34,387 bases of DNA from an uncultured Pseudomonadota bacterium (GCA_937891735.1 CALAGR010000032.1:1-34387); one strand, 5' to 3'. Positions 15,733 through 24,580 are shown, counted from the stretch's first letter. The notes: generated by a model not told the origin, from the sequence alone. Program-made: numbers and translations.

Positions 15733-16713
15733 ATGCCGATCCCCCAACGCGCGCTGCTCCTGGTCCTGCTCCTCCTGCTCCCCGGGAGCGCGTTCGCGGA
15801 CGCGTCGGAGGCCCAGACGCGACGGGACGCGCTGCGCGCAGCCCTCGCCACCGTGCAGGTCCAGGACACGGGTGAGGTGTTCCTGTGGAAGATCACCAGC
15901 AAGCGCGCCCGACACAAGGGCACGGCGTGGCTGTTCGGCTCGGTGCACCTCGGGCTGCCGGAGATGTATCCGCTCAACCCCGCCATCGACGCCGCCTTCG
16001 AGGGCAGCGACGCGCTGGTGGTGGAGGCCGACATCAGCGCCCCGGGGGTGCAGGCGTCGGCGGGGGCGAAGATGCTGGCCCTCTCCCGGCTGGATGAGGG
16101 GCAGACGCTGGAGTCCCTGGTGCCCGAGCGGGCGGCCGAGCTCAAGGATGTCCTCGCGGGCTACATGGTCCCCATGGTGGTCGCCAACACCATGAAGCCC
16201 TTCATGATCTCGATGATGTTGAGCCTGCTGGAGCTGCAGTGGGCGGGCTGGGATCCGGCCTGGGGCATCGACCGGCAGTTCCTGGACCGCGCCCGGGGCA
16301 CCAAGGAGATCGTCGAGCTGGAGAGCGTGGAGATGCAGCTGCGGATCTTCACGGACCTGGACATGGACGTGCAGGTCGCGATGCTGGAGGCCTCCCTGGA
16401 CTTCCATGGCCTCGCGGACCAGTGGACGCGGCTCGCCTGGAGCGCCATCGAGGCGGGGGACAGCAAGGCCCTGGTGATGCTGGCGGAGCTGGAGGGGGGC
16501 GGCATGGACGACGCGGCCCTGGAGGCGTTCAACGACACGCTGCTCGGCGACCGCAACGTCGGCATGGCGAAGCTCGTGATCGAGCACGTCAAGAAGGGGA
16601 AGGGCACCTGGTTCGTCGTGGTGGGGGCCCTGCACGTGCCCGGCGAGGACGGCCTGCTGGACCTGCTCGATGACCAACGCTTCCTGGTGATCGAGCAGCA
16701 GCCCCGCCAGTAG
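15733..16713 (+). CDS. TraB/GumN family protein
   Basis: 326 residues with a signal peptide (LLLVLLLLLPGSAFA). The TraB/GumN family, related to the Tiki metalloproteases, is recognised by the early GTAWLFGSVHLGLPEMYPL block with its GxxH motif, ALVVEADI with the conserved Glu, and the late FVVVGALHVPGEDGLLDLL block with the second GxxH. These residues form the proposed metal-dependent active site of the family, so a secreted or periplasmic protease is plausible but unproven. Length is normal. The gene ends 12 bases before the convergent flavoprotein gene. Promoter sequence must lie in the 34-base gap to the SGNH gene. Confidence 0.9.
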   Translation: MPIPQRALLLVLLLLLPGSAFADASEAQTRRDALRAALATVQVQDTGEVFLWKITSKRARHKGTAWLFGSVHLGLPEMYPLNPAIDAAFEGSDALVVEADISAPGVQASAGAKMLALSRLDEGQTLESLVPERAAELKDVLAGYMVPMVVANTMKPFMISMMLSLLELQWAGWDPAWGIDRQFLDRARGTKEIVELESVEMQLRIFTDLDMDVQVAMLEASLDFHGLADQWTRLAWSAIEAGDSKALVMLAELEGGGMDDAALEAFNDTLLGDRNVGMAKLVIEHVKKGKGTWFVVVGALHVPGEDGLLDLLDDQRFLVIEQQPRQ

Positions 16714-16725
16714 AGAGTCGAACCG

Positions 16726-17622
16726 TCAGGCCGACAGGCGTGCCACCGCGTCGTGGTACTCGCGCACGATGTCCTGCACGATGTCCTCGATGGGCTTGAC
16801 CTGCCGGACCTGGCTGACGCCCTGCCCCGCGCTCCAGATGTCCACCCACCGCTTCGCCCCCAGGGGCGTGCGATCCGGGTTGGCGGCGTCGGGCAGGGTC
16901 TGCTTGAGGAAGTTGGCGTGGATGCCCGACACCTCGTTGGTGTACACGACGTCGTCGTGGGTGCTGTCCACCACCATCTGCTTGTACCGGTCCGACGCGC
17001 CGCACTCCGTGGAGGCGATGAACCGCGTGCCCATGTAGGCCAGCTGCGCTCCCAGGACGAGGGCTGCGGCGACCTGCTCGCCGCCGCTGATGCAGCCCGC
17101 CGCGATGATCGGCACGGACAGGTGCTCCCGCAGCCACGGGATGAGCACGTAGGGGTTGAGGGTGCCCGCGTGCCCTCCGGCGCCGTGGCTCACGCCGATG
17201 ATCGCGTTGACGCCCGCCGCTTCGGCCTTGCGCCCGTGCCGCAGGTTGATGACGTCGTGAAACACGGTCATCCCGTGCTGGTGCACCTTGTTGACGATCC
17301 CGGTGGGGTCGCCGTAGCTCGTGATCATCACAGGGACGTCGTACTTGATGCACATGTCCACGTCCTGGGCGAGCCGCGCAGGATCCGTGAGCCCGATCGT
17401 GACGTTGATCGCGAAGGGCTTGTCGGTCTTGCTGCGGATCCAGCGCAGGTCCTCTTCGAACGCCTCGATGGTGCGGCAGTTCAGGCTGGGCATGGAGCCC
17501 AGGATCCCGGCCTGGGCGCAGGCGACCACCATCTCCTTGTTGCTGATGATGAACATGGGGGCGGCGACGAGCGGATACCGCAGGCCGAGTCGGGCGCTGA
17601 GGGGGGTGGAGAAGCTGTTCAT
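16726..17622 (-). CDS. Nitronate monooxygenase-like FMN flavoprotein
   Basis: 298 residues forming a TIM-barrel flavoprotein of the nitronate monooxygenase/2-nitropropane dioxygenase family. Visible are AAPMFIIS near the N-terminus, GVSHGAGGHAG at 143-153 with the GGH catalytic His151, and the FMN-phosphate segment IIAAGCISGGEQVAAAL followed by MGTRFIASTE. It would oxidise nitronates or act as an NAD(P)H:quinone-type flavin reductase; many relatives have unknown substrates. Its ATG overlaps the TGA of the secreted-protein gene upstream (ATGA), so it is translationally coupled and is the last gene of the long minus-strand run beginning with deoC. Confidence 0.9.
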   Translation of the reverse strand: MNSFSTPLSARLGLRYPLVAAPMFIISNKEMVVACAQAGILGSMPSLNCRTIEAFEEDLRWIRSKTDKPFAINVTIGLTDPARLAQDVDMCIKYDVPVMITSYGDPTGIVNKVHQHGMTVFHDVINLRHGRKAEAAGVNAIIGVSHGAGGHAGTLNPYVLIPWLREHLSVPIIAAGCISGGEQVAAALVLGAQLAYMGTRFIASTECGASDRYKQMVVDSTHDDVVYTNEVSGIHANFLKQTLPDAANPDRTPLGAKRWVDIWSAGQGVSQVRQVKPIEDIVQDIVREYHDAVARLSA

Positions 17623-18563
17623 CGGACCATGCCTAGCAGGCGGACCAGCAGCGCGTCTCGGTCCGGCTGCGCGCCGTCCAGCCGCGTCCAGCCGAGCACC
17701 GTGGACTCGGGGTGGGCCATGCGAAAGGTCGCCAGCCCCCGGGGGGCGACGGTCCAGGGCGCCAGCTTCTTCGGGGTGCCCTCGGCCGGGACGAACGCCG
17801 ACTTCGTGCCCGTGGACCAGCGCTGGTCGCCGCACTCGGTGCACACCTGCGCCGTGAACTGGTAGCTCAGGGCCAGCTCCTCGGCGGACCACACCGGGAG
17901 CATCGCCGTGAACTCGACCTCCCGGAAGGTCTGGGCCGAGGTGTCCTCCCGCAGCTGGTCGAAGGCCTCGACCTGCTCGCTGGTGCGGAGACCGGCGATC
18001 TCCTTGCGGTCGAACAGGATCGCGGATCGGGCCTGGGAGAGGTCCCAGACCACGAACTGCGACTCCTGGATGTCGGCCTCCGACAGGCAGCTGCCCAGCC
18101 ACTGCTCGAGCTGGGCGAAGACGTACGGGCCGATGGATCCGAGCAGCACCACGCGGCCCCGGTAGCGCGAGACGATCTCACCGGGCACCTGGGTGCGGGG
18201 CGGCACCGGCCGGTCCAGTCGGCCATCGGCCAGGGAGATCAGCTGCAGCTCGGCGCCCGTGCCCGTACGGCCCGTGCCGGGGCACAGGCCGTTGCCCTTC
18301 CAGCCGGACAGGGCGCTGCAGTCGCACAGCGCCAGATCGACGGGGAGGGTGCGCCACGCGTGCACGACCTCGCCCACCGCGAACAGGGGCAGGGGCAGCA
18401 CGGCCTTGATCTCGTGGGCGTTGCCGTCGCTCTCGAGCCAGTGGGTGGCGACCTGGCCCCGGTCGTCCCGGGCGACCACGAGCATGGTCTCGGCCAGCAG
18501 GGCCGAAGGAAGGACCACGGCGAGCACGGCCGCCGCGATACAGAGTGCCAGGGGTCCCCTCAT
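17619..18563 (-). CDS. Secreted hypothetical protein with Cys pairs
   Basis: 314 residues with a signal peptide (LCIAAAVLAVVLPSALLA). I do not recognise the family. The mature protein has a CDC pair followed by another Cys (LALCDCSALSGWKGNGLC) and a later VCTECGDQRW, which could form disulfides or bind metal. A central FAQLEQWLGSCLSEADIQ and the basic C-terminus show no enzymatic signature. It starts 7 bases after RNase D ends and its stop overlaps the start of the flavoprotein gene, so all three are probably co-transcribed even though RNase D is cytoplasmic and this protein is exported. Confidence 0.75.
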   Translation of the reverse strand: MRGPLALCIAAAVLAVVLPSALLAETMLVVARDDRGQVATHWLESDGNAHEIKAVLPLPLFAVGEVVHAWRTLPVDLALCDCSALSGWKGNGLCPGTGRTGTGAELQLISLADGRLDRPVPPRTQVPGEIVSRYRGRVVLLGSIGPYVFAQLEQWLGSCLSEADIQESQFVVWDLSQARSAILFDRKEIAGLRTSEQVEAFDQLREDTSAQTFREVEFTAMLPVWSAEELALSYQFTAQVCTECGDQRWSTGTKSAFVPAEGTPKKLAPWTVAPRGLATFRMAHPESTVLGWTRLDGAQPDRDALLVRLLGMVR

Positions 18564-18570
18564 CCTCGGA

Positions 18571-19950
18571 TCAGGATGACACAGAGCCTTGTTCGCTGTC
18601 TGGCTCGGCGGCTCCTTCGTCCCCTCCGCGGCGTCGTCGTCGGCGTCGTCGCCGCTTGCCGGACGTCTCCTCGGTGGACGAGGTGGGGTTGTTGGCCTGC
18701 CACGACGTCACCAGGGACAGGATCTCGTCGCCGAAGCCCTGCACCTGCCACACGCGCATCTCGTCGATGAGGGCGAAGTCCGCCAGGGTCGTGGGCTTGA
18801 GGGCGGCGATGTGCCGCAGCACCGTGTTGTTCACGATCATGGCCGGCGTGAGCTGGGCCTCGTCCGCCCGGGCGTTGCGCCACAGCTTCAGGGCGCCGAA
18901 CAGGGGCTCGTCGTCCCGGGTGTAGATCGGCACCTCGGGGCTCGTGCGGGGCGTGGTGCTCTCCTTCTTCGCAGGGATCGGGGTGGTGTCCTTGCGACCC
19001 GCGGCGACGGCCTCGAGAACGACGACCCCGTGGCGGCGGGCGATGTGGCTCTTGGGTCCCAGGGCGTCGATCAGCTGCTCCTGATCGGCGGGCCGGGCCC
19101 GGGCGATCTTGAGGTTCGCGTCGTTGCCCCAGACCTTGAACGCCGGACGGTTCTTCCGGGCCGCGATCTCGTCGCGCACCACGAACAACGCGCGCAGCAC
19201 GCGCTTGCCGACCTCATCGAGCTTGTTGGCGCCCTTCACCTTGAGGCAGCTGTCGGGATCGAAGGGGCGGCCGGTCCACTCGCGGGACTCGAGCAGCATG
19301 AACTCCTCGGCGAGCATCTCGCCCCGGTCCTGGGCTTCTGCGGCCTCCATGAGGATCTCGCGCAGCCGCGGCAGGTAGTGGGAGTCCAGCCGCGCATAGC
19401 CCAGGTGCTCCGGCAGCAGCGGGCGGTGCGACCAGTCGTGGCGCTGGTACTTCTTGTCGAGCTTGTCGCCGAAGTACTGGAGCACCAGGTCGCTGAGGCC
19501 GAAGCGCTCGTGCCCTGTGGCCTGGGCGGCGATCATGGTGTCCCAGATGGGGGAGATCTGGAATCCGTGGTCGCGCTTGAGGGACACCACGTCGTAGTCC
19601 GCGCCGTGGAAGATCTTGATGACGTCGGGGCTCTCCATGAGCTCCCGGAGCGGCTCCAGATCCGGCACCGCCAGGGGATCGACGACCCAGTCCATGCCGC
19701 TGTCGCCGGTCATCTGCAGCAGGCAGGTCTTCTCGGTGTAGGAGAAGAAGCTGTCTCCTTCGATGTCGGCGGCCAGGACCCGGGTTCCCTGCAGATCCGC
19801 GACGCACTCCTCCAGCTCCTGTGGCGTCGTGACGTAGCGGTAGCCGCGGTCGGACAGCGTCTCGATCGCCCGGGCGGGCAGGGTGGGCGCGTCGTCGTCG
19901 TGCGTCGAGGGTTCGTCGAGGTCAGCGGTCTCGGGGTCGGATTCGGTCAC
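18571..19950 (-). CDS. rnd: Ribonuclease D
   Basis: 459 residues. A DEDDy 3'-5' exoribonuclease that trims tRNA and other stable RNA 3' ends. The catalytic set is complete: Asp62-x-Glu64 (ADIEGD), Asp120 (HGADYDV) and Tyr185/Asp189 (YARLDSHYL). An HRDC helical domain follows (LFGALKLWRNARADEAQLTP, then IAALKPTTLADFALI). The C-terminus has nine consecutive Arg, probably an RNA-binding tail, then an acidic end. Two in-frame GTGs exist, at 19962 and 19950; I chose 19950, which has GGGAG 5 bases upstream and overlaps the nucleoside phosphorylase stop as GTGA. Confidence 0.93.
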   Translation of the reverse strand: MTESDPETADLDEPSTHDDDAPTLPARAIETLSDRGYRYVTTPQELEECVADLQGTRVLAADIEGDSFFSYTEKTCLLQMTGDSGMDWVVDPLAVPDLEPLRELMESPDVIKIFHGADYDVVSLKRDHGFQISPIWDTMIAAQATGHERFGLSDLVLQYFGDKLDKKYQRHDWSHRPLLPEHLGYARLDSHYLPRLREILMEAAEAQDRGEMLAEEFMLLESREWTGRPFDPDSCLKVKGANKLDEVGKRVLRALFVVRDEIAARKNRPAFKVWGNDANLKIARARPADQEQLIDALGPKSHIARRHGVVVLEAVAAGRKDTTPIPAKKESTTPRTSPEVPIYTRDDEPLFGALKLWRNARADEAQLTPAMIVNNTVLRHIAALKPTTLADFALIDEMRVWQVQGFGDEILSLVTSWQANNPTSSTEETSGKRRRRRRRRRGGDEGAAEPDSEQGSVSS

Positions 19951-20792
19951 GAAGGCTCCCACCAGGTGCTGCGCCGGGCCACGAGGCCCTGGAGCAGGGC
20001 GAAGAAGGTCGGGCCCGCGGCGTCGGCGATCTCGGCGACGTGGGCGTGGTCGAGTTCGTCGCCGTCGCCGGCGGCGAGGTTGCTGATGACGGACAGGCCG
20101 CCGATCCTGCAGCCCATGTGGCGGGCCGCGATGGCCTCGAGCACGGTGCTCATGCCCACGGCGTCGGCGCCCATGGCGCGGACCATGCGGATCTCGGCGG
20201 GCGTCTCGTAGGTGGGCCCGAGCAGGCCGAAGTAGCTGCCCTCGGGCAGCTCGGCCCCGGCGGCCTTGGCGGCGGCGCGCAGCGCGTCGCTCATCCCGGG
20301 ATCCCAGGCGTTGGACATGTCGGGAAACCGGGGTCCGAGCGCGGGGTCGTTGGGTCCGATGAGGGGGTTCTGGCCCGTCAGGTTGACGTGGTCCGTGATC
20401 AGCATCAGCTGACCCACCTTGAAGCTCCGGTTCACCCCGCCCGCGGCGTTGGTGATCACGATCCCCCGGGCCCCAAGGCGCACCAGGGTGCGGATCGGGT
20501 GCACGACGGTGACTGGATCATGCCCCTCGTACAGATGCGCGCGGCCCCTGCAGCAGACCACCACGACCCCATCGAGGGTGCCCACGCAGAGCTCGCCGGG
20601 GTGTCCGACGACCGTCGTGCCGGGAAACCCGGGGATCTCCGGGTAGGGAATGGTGTGCAGATCGTCGAGTTTGCCTACGACGTCGCTGAGACCGGATCCG
20701 AGGATGAGCCCGACAAACGGCTCGGCGGTTCGGGGATCGGCGCTGCGTATGGCGTCGACCGATCGGTCAACGTCCGCGAGCACGCTGGACAT
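19947..20792 (-). CDS. punA: Purine nucleoside phosphorylase (trimeric)
   Basis: 281 residues. It cleaves inosine, guanosine and their deoxy forms with phosphate to base plus (deoxy)ribose-1-phosphate. Family blocks: LILGSGLSDVV (phosphate loop), VVCCRGRAHLYEGH, VITNAAGGVN, GLLGPTYETPAEIRM (purine site, Glu), AVGMSTVLEAIAARH (ribose site, Met-Ser-Thr) and VISNLAAG with the Asn that selects 6-oxopurines, as in mycobacterial PunA. Its stop overlaps the RNase D start. A 119-base gap separates it from the transporter gene upstream, so it may have its own promoter or simply continue the deo operon. Confidence 0.95.
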   Translation of the reverse strand: MSSVLADVDRSVDAIRSADPRTAEPFVGLILGSGLSDVVGKLDDLHTIPYPEIPGFPGTTVVGHPGELCVGTLDGVVVVCCRGRAHLYEGHDPVTVVHPIRTLVRLGARGIVITNAAGGVNRSFKVGQLMLITDHVNLTGQNPLIGPNDPALGPRFPDMSNAWDPGMSDALRAAAKAAGAELPEGSYFGLLGPTYETPAEIRMVRAMGADAVGMSTVLEAIAARHMGCRIGGLSVISNLAAGDGDELDHAHVAEIADAAGPTFFALLQGLVARRSTWWEPS

Positions 20793-20911
20793 GCGGCCTC
20801 CAGTTCAGCAGTCCCCCACCGGGCCAGGGCAGGCGACCTACCGCTCAATACGAACAGAGTACGGATTTACGACGCATCTGCAACCAAACGGGCTCGGTGC
20901 CGGGCGCGCCG
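20793..20911 (-). promoter_or_regulatory. Gap upstream of punA with A/T-rich core, possible promoter
   Basis: The only gap above 100 bases in the 16.7-24.5 kb minus-strand run. Its centre (about 20845-20880) is markedly A/T-richer than its surroundings and contains three TACG tetramers (20849, 20860, 20868), a local drop in GC typical of promoters in GC-rich genomes. No hexamer pair better than 3 of 6 matches was found, and no clear terminator hairpin for the transporter gene. An internal promoter for punA-rnd is plausible but weakly supported. Confidence 0.25.
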
Positions 20912-22372
20912 TCAGCTGAGCAGCGTGCCCGCGATGTTTGCGGTCAGGAACGCCGCCAGGGTGCCCGCGATCATGGCGCGGACCCCGAGCTTCGCCAGAT
21001 CCGAGCGGCGGCTCGGAGCGATGCTGCCGATGCCCCCGAGCTGGATCCCGATGGAGCCCAGGTTCGCGAAGCCGCACAGCGCGTAGGTCACGATGATCAT
21101 GCTGCGTCGGGACAGGTCCCCCGACATCTGCGCGAGCTTGAGGTAGGCGACGAACTCGTTGAGGATCATCTTGATGCCCAGGAGCTCGCCGACCGCCGCG
21201 CACTCCGCCGCGGGCACGCCCATGGCCCACGCCAGGGGCCAGAACACGACCCCCACGATGCGCTCCAGGGTCAGCGGGTTGTCGATGCCGAACAGGGTCG
21301 AGGCCGCGCCCAGCAGGCCGTTGGCGAGGGCCACCAGCGCGATGAAGGCGAGCAGCATCGCACCGACGTTGAGCGCGAGCTTCAGGCCTTCCCCCGCGCC
21401 TCGGGCCGCGGCGTCCACCACGTTGATGTCGGTGGACTCGATGTCGAGCGTGAACTCACCGGCCGTCCGCGCCGTCTCGGTCTCCGGCCACATGATCTTG
21501 GCGATCACCAGGGCCGCGGGGGCGGACATCACGCTGGCGGCGATCAGGTGCCCCGCGATGTCGGGGAACACCCCGCTGAGCATGCCCACGTAGGCCGCCA
21601 TGACCCCGCCCGCCACCGTGGCGAACCCGCCCGTCATGACCGCGTTGAGCTCGCTCATCGTCATGTCCTGCACGTAGGGCTTGATGACGAGGGGGGCCTC
21701 GGTCTGGCCGACGAAGATGTTGGCCGCCGCTGACAGCGACTCCGCGCCCGACGTGCCCATGGTCCGGTACATCACCCAGCCCATGGCCCGGACCAGCAGC
21801 TGCATGACGCCCAGGTGGTACAGCACCGCCATCAGCGCCGAGAAGAAGATGATGGTGGGCAGCACGTTGAAGGCGAAGTACGAGCCCGTGGCGGCGAGGA
21901 GCGGCGCGCCCCCGGCGTCCGCGCTCGGGACCAGCGGCCCGAAGGGGTCTGTGGGGTCGGGCGTTCCCACGGGCACCACGTGGTCCACGAGGCCGCCGAA
22001 GATGAACCGCGCGCCCTCGGTGGAGTAGCCCAGAAGGGTCATCACCACGACGTTGAGCTGGTCGAACAGCCACGCGCCGGGCGCGGTCTTCAGGACGATC
22101 AGGGCGAAGACGAACTGCAGCCCCAGCCCCCAGCCGATCACCCGCCAGGGGACCCGCTTGCGGTCCGCGCTGAGCAGCCAGGCCAGCCCCAGCATGATGG
22201 GGATGCCGATGAGCGACTGCAGGCGGGACAGGATCGAGACGGGCTCGCTCGCCTTGCTGGCGATCACCGCGTCCAGGCCCTCCAGCGGCGCATCGGCCAC
22301 CGCTGCGCCGGTCAGCAGCAGGGCCGCGGCGGCGATGCAGAGCGCCAGCGACGCCCAGCGACCGAGCCTCAC
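20912..22372 (-). CDS. Concentrative nucleoside transporter (CNT/NupC family)
   Basis: 486 residues from GTG 22372, which overlaps the deoA stop as GTGA; the longer frame upstream is antisense-like Arg/Gly sequence. Multiple membrane helices with CNT signatures: GSYFAFNVLPTIIFFSALMA, MGTSGAESLSAAANIFVGQT, EAPLVIKPYVQDMT (nucleoside- and cation-contacting hairpin) and KMILNEFVAYLKL. It imports nucleosides across the inner membrane by cation symport. Placement between deoA and punA fits uptake coupled to phosphorolysis. The N-terminal segment up to residue 25 could be read as a signal-like helix, and a soluble loop of about 25 residues lies before the first CNT signature. Confidence 0.93.
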   Translation of the reverse strand: MRLGRWASLALCIAAAALLLTGAAVADAPLEGLDAVIASKASEPVSILSRLQSLIGIPIMLGLAWLLSADRKRVPWRVIGWGLGLQFVFALIVLKTAPGAWLFDQLNVVVMTLLGYSTEGARFIFGGLVDHVVPVGTPDPTDPFGPLVPSADAGGAPLLAATGSYFAFNVLPTIIFFSALMAVLYHLGVMQLLVRAMGWVMYRTMGTSGAESLSAAANIFVGQTEAPLVIKPYVQDMTMSELNAVMTGGFATVAGGVMAAYVGMLSGVFPDIAGHLIAASVMSAPAALVIAKIMWPETETARTAGEFTLDIESTDINVVDAAARGAGEGLKLALNVGAMLLAFIALVALANGLLGAASTLFGIDNPLTLERIVGVVFWPLAWAMGVPAAECAAVGELLGIKMILNEFVAYLKLAQMSGDLSRRSMIIVTYALCGFANLGSIGIQLGGIGSIAPSRRSDLAKLGVRAMIAGTLAAFLTANIAGTLLS

Positions 22373-23664
22373 TCGGCGCCCACCACGAGCGCCCGGTCGA
22401 GCAGCCGCAGGGCCTCGGCGGTGGCGGATCCCGAGGCGACCCGCAGCTGGGCCCAAGGCTGGCCGGATCGCACGTGCTGCCCCACCTCGACCAGCAGCTG
22501 GACCCCTACGCCGGGGTGCGGGGCCTGGCCGTCCGCGCCACGCCCGCCGCCCAGCGCGGCGGCTGCGAGCCCCACGTCCAGCGCGTCCAGGTGGGTGATG
22601 AGGCCCGAGTCGGTGGCGAACACCGGCAGCGCGCTCACGTCCGCGGCGCCGAGCAGGCGCGTGGGGTCGTGCAGCGCGGCGACGTCGCCCCCCTGGGCCT
22701 GCACCATCGCCTCGAACCGGGCCAGGGCAGAGCCGTCATCGAGGGTCGCGGCGAGCCGGGCGCGCAGGGGCTGGGCCGCCGAGGGGAGGCCGAGCCGGTC
22801 CGCTTCGCCCGACGCGGTCACCGCCTCCTGGGCGAGGTCGAGCACCAGATCCCGCAGGTCCTCGGGCCCCCCGCCGGACAGGCAGGCCACCGATTCCTCC
22901 ACCTCCATCGCGTTGCCGACCGTGAGGCCGAGGGGCGTGGACATGTCGGACAGCAGGGCGTGCACCTTGCGGCCCGCGCCCCGACCGATGGCCACCATCA
23001 CGTCCGCCAGGTGCTGGGCCGAATGCTGGTCCTTCATGAAGGCGCCGCTGCCGACCTTGACGTCCAGGATGAGGGTCTGCGCCCCCTCAGCGAGCTTCTT
23101 GCTCATGATCGAGGGCGCGATGTGATCGACGGTGGGAACCGTGGAGGTGCGGGAGCGCAGGGCGTACAGCGTGCGATCCGCGGGCACGAGGTCCGCGGTC
23201 TGGCCGGTGATGACGCAGCCCACGGCCTGCAGCACCGCGTCCATCTCGTCGGACGAGAGATCGGTGCGAAACCCCGGGATCGCCTCGAGCTTGTCCAGGG
23301 TGCCGCCGGTGTGGCCGAGCCCGCGCCCGGAGATCATCGGCACCGCGAAACCCACCGCGGCCATGACGGGGGCCCAGATCAGGCTGACCTTGTCTCCCAC
23401 GCCGCCGGTGCTGTGCTTGTCGACGGTGGGCCGGTCCAGGTGGGTCCAGTCCAGCACCTCGCCGCTGTTCATCATCGCCAGCGCGTAGCTGGTTCGCTCG
23501 GAGTCGGTCAGACCGCGGCAGAAGATCGCCATGAGCATGGACGCGAGGTGCACCTCGGGGGCGCTTCCGTCGGCCGCCGCGCGCACGAACGCGGTGATCG
23601 CCTCCTGGCTCAGGGTCCCCCCGTCGCGCTTGATGGCGATGAGGTCGCGAAGATCGGTTGTCAT
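22369..23664 (-). CDS. deoA: Thymidine/pyrimidine-nucleoside phosphorylase
   Basis: 431 residues, normal for the family. It splits thymidine, deoxyuridine or uridine with phosphate into base and (deoxy)ribose-1-phosphate. Signatures: the N-terminal helical domain, VDKHSTGGVGDKVSLIWAP (phosphate binding), SGRGLGHTGGTLDKLEAIPG, YALRSRTSTVPT, and KVGSGAFMKD with the active-site Lys. The C-terminal domain (APHPGVGVQLLVEVGQHVRS) is the usual barrel-sandwich. The gene lies 9 bases after deoC and overlaps the transporter start, so it is the middle of a coupled operon. Thymidine versus broad pyrimidine specificity cannot be settled by eye. Confidence 0.95.
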   Translation of the reverse strand: MTTDLRDLIAIKRDGGTLSQEAITAFVRAAADGSAPEVHLASMLMAIFCRGLTDSERTSYALAMMNSGEVLDWTHLDRPTVDKHSTGGVGDKVSLIWAPVMAAVGFAVPMISGRGLGHTGGTLDKLEAIPGFRTDLSSDEMDAVLQAVGCVITGQTADLVPADRTLYALRSRTSTVPTVDHIAPSIMSKKLAEGAQTLILDVKVGSGAFMKDQHSAQHLADVMVAIGRGAGRKVHALLSDMSTPLGLTVGNAMEVEESVACLSGGGPEDLRDLVLDLAQEAVTASGEADRLGLPSAAQPLRARLAATLDDGSALARFEAMVQAQGGDVAALHDPTRLLGAADVSALPVFATDSGLITHLDALDVGLAAAALGGGRGADGQAPHPGVGVQLLVEVGQHVRSGQPWAQLRVASGSATAEALRLLDRALVVGAE

Positions 23665-23673
23665 GGGGTCTCG

Positions 23674-24519
23674 CTAGTAGCCCGCGGCGCCCTGGCCGCC
23701 GGTGACCACCTCGACCGAGGAACTCGCCCCGAGTCGGTCTGCGCCCGCTTCGACCATGGCCCAGGCGTCGGCGTTGTTGCGTACGCCGCCCGAGGCCTTG
23801 ACCTTCAGGCCCGCGGCTCCGACGACGCGCTTCATGAGCCGCACGTCCTCGATGGTGGCGCCGCCCCCACCGAACCCGGTGCTGGTCTTGACGAAGGCCG
23901 CGCCCGCCTCCCGCGACAGCACGCAGCCGGCGATCTTCTCTTCGTCGGTGAGCTTGGAGGTCTCCAGGATCACCTTGAGGGGGTAGGGCTTGGACGCCTC
24001 CACGGTCATGACGAGATCGGCGAGCACGGTCTCGAAGTCGCCGGACTTCAGGGCGCCGATGTTGATGACGGTGTCGATCTCCTTGGCGCCGAGCTTGATG
24101 GCCTCCCGGGCCTCGAAGGCCTTGACCTGGGGCAGGGAGGCTCCGAGGGGGAAGCCGACCACGCAGATGGTCAGCACGCCGGTGCCCTGCAGCAGCTCCA
24201 CGCACAGGGGCACGTTGCTGCTGTTCACGCACACCGAATAGAAGCGGTACTTCGCGGCTTCCTCGCACAGCTGCACCAGATCGCTCCGGGTGACCTCGGG
24301 CTTGAGCATGGTGTGGTCGATCTTGCGGGCGATGCGGTGGTCGTCGCGGCCCGCGGCGTGGATCAGCTCGGTGGGCACGAACGTGGTGTTGGCGTTCCAC
24401 CCGGCCCCGTACTGCCACTGGAAGGCGGCATCCGAGGAGCGGCCGGGCTCACCGGTGAGGGCGCGCTGGACCCGCTCCACCAGGGCATCGACGAGGGCGT
24501 TCATCTCGTGGGGGTGCAT
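23674..24519 (-). CDS. deoC: Deoxyribose-phosphate aldolase
   Basis: 281 residues, with a longer N-terminal extension than the usual 220-260. It cleaves 2-deoxyribose-5-phosphate to glyceraldehyde-3-phosphate and acetaldehyde through a Schiff base. Active-site residues are visible: Asp149 (EIDTVINIG), Lys211 (AFVKTSTGFGGGG, Schiff base) and Lys241 (LKVKASGGVR). KIDHTMLKPE at 66-75 is the family N-terminal block. First gene of the minus-strand nucleoside-salvage operon; its start lies 71 bases from the divergent permease gene. Acetaldehyde from this reaction would need an oxidase such as an ALDH, but the ALDH in this window is not linked. Confidence 0.95.
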   Translation of the reverse strand: MHPHEMNALVDALVERVQRALTGEPGRSSDAAFQWQYGAGWNANTTFVPTELIHAAGRDDHRIARKIDHTMLKPEVTRSDLVQLCEEAAKYRFYSVCVNSSNVPLCVELLQGTGVLTICVVGFPLGASLPQVKAFEAREAIKLGAKEIDTVINIGALKSGDFETVLADLVMTVEASKPYPLKVILETSKLTDEEKIAGCVLSREAGAAFVKTSTGFGGGGATIEDVRLMKRVVGAAGLKVKASGGVRNNADAWAMVEAGADRLGASSSVEVVTGGQGAAGY

Positions 24520-24559
24520 GACGGCGAGTGTAGCGGAGGACGCCGTCGCCGACCCCTGC

Positions 24560-24580
24560 CGACCCGCGGTCGGCGGGTCG
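24560..24580. promoter_or_regulatory. Inverted repeat between divergent deoC and permease genes
   Basis: CGACCCGC-GGTCG-GCGGGTCG, a perfect 8-base inverted repeat with a 5-base spacer, in the 71-base gap between the deoC and permease starts. It could be a repressor site controlling both genes, or a hairpin just before the permease start. No promoter hexamers could be assigned around it. Confidence 0.35.

Noticed and set aside
18589-20211. Plus-strand open frame opposite RNase D and punA
   Set aside because: Low-complexity Val/Gly/Arg/His sequence, a shadow of two clear enzymes.
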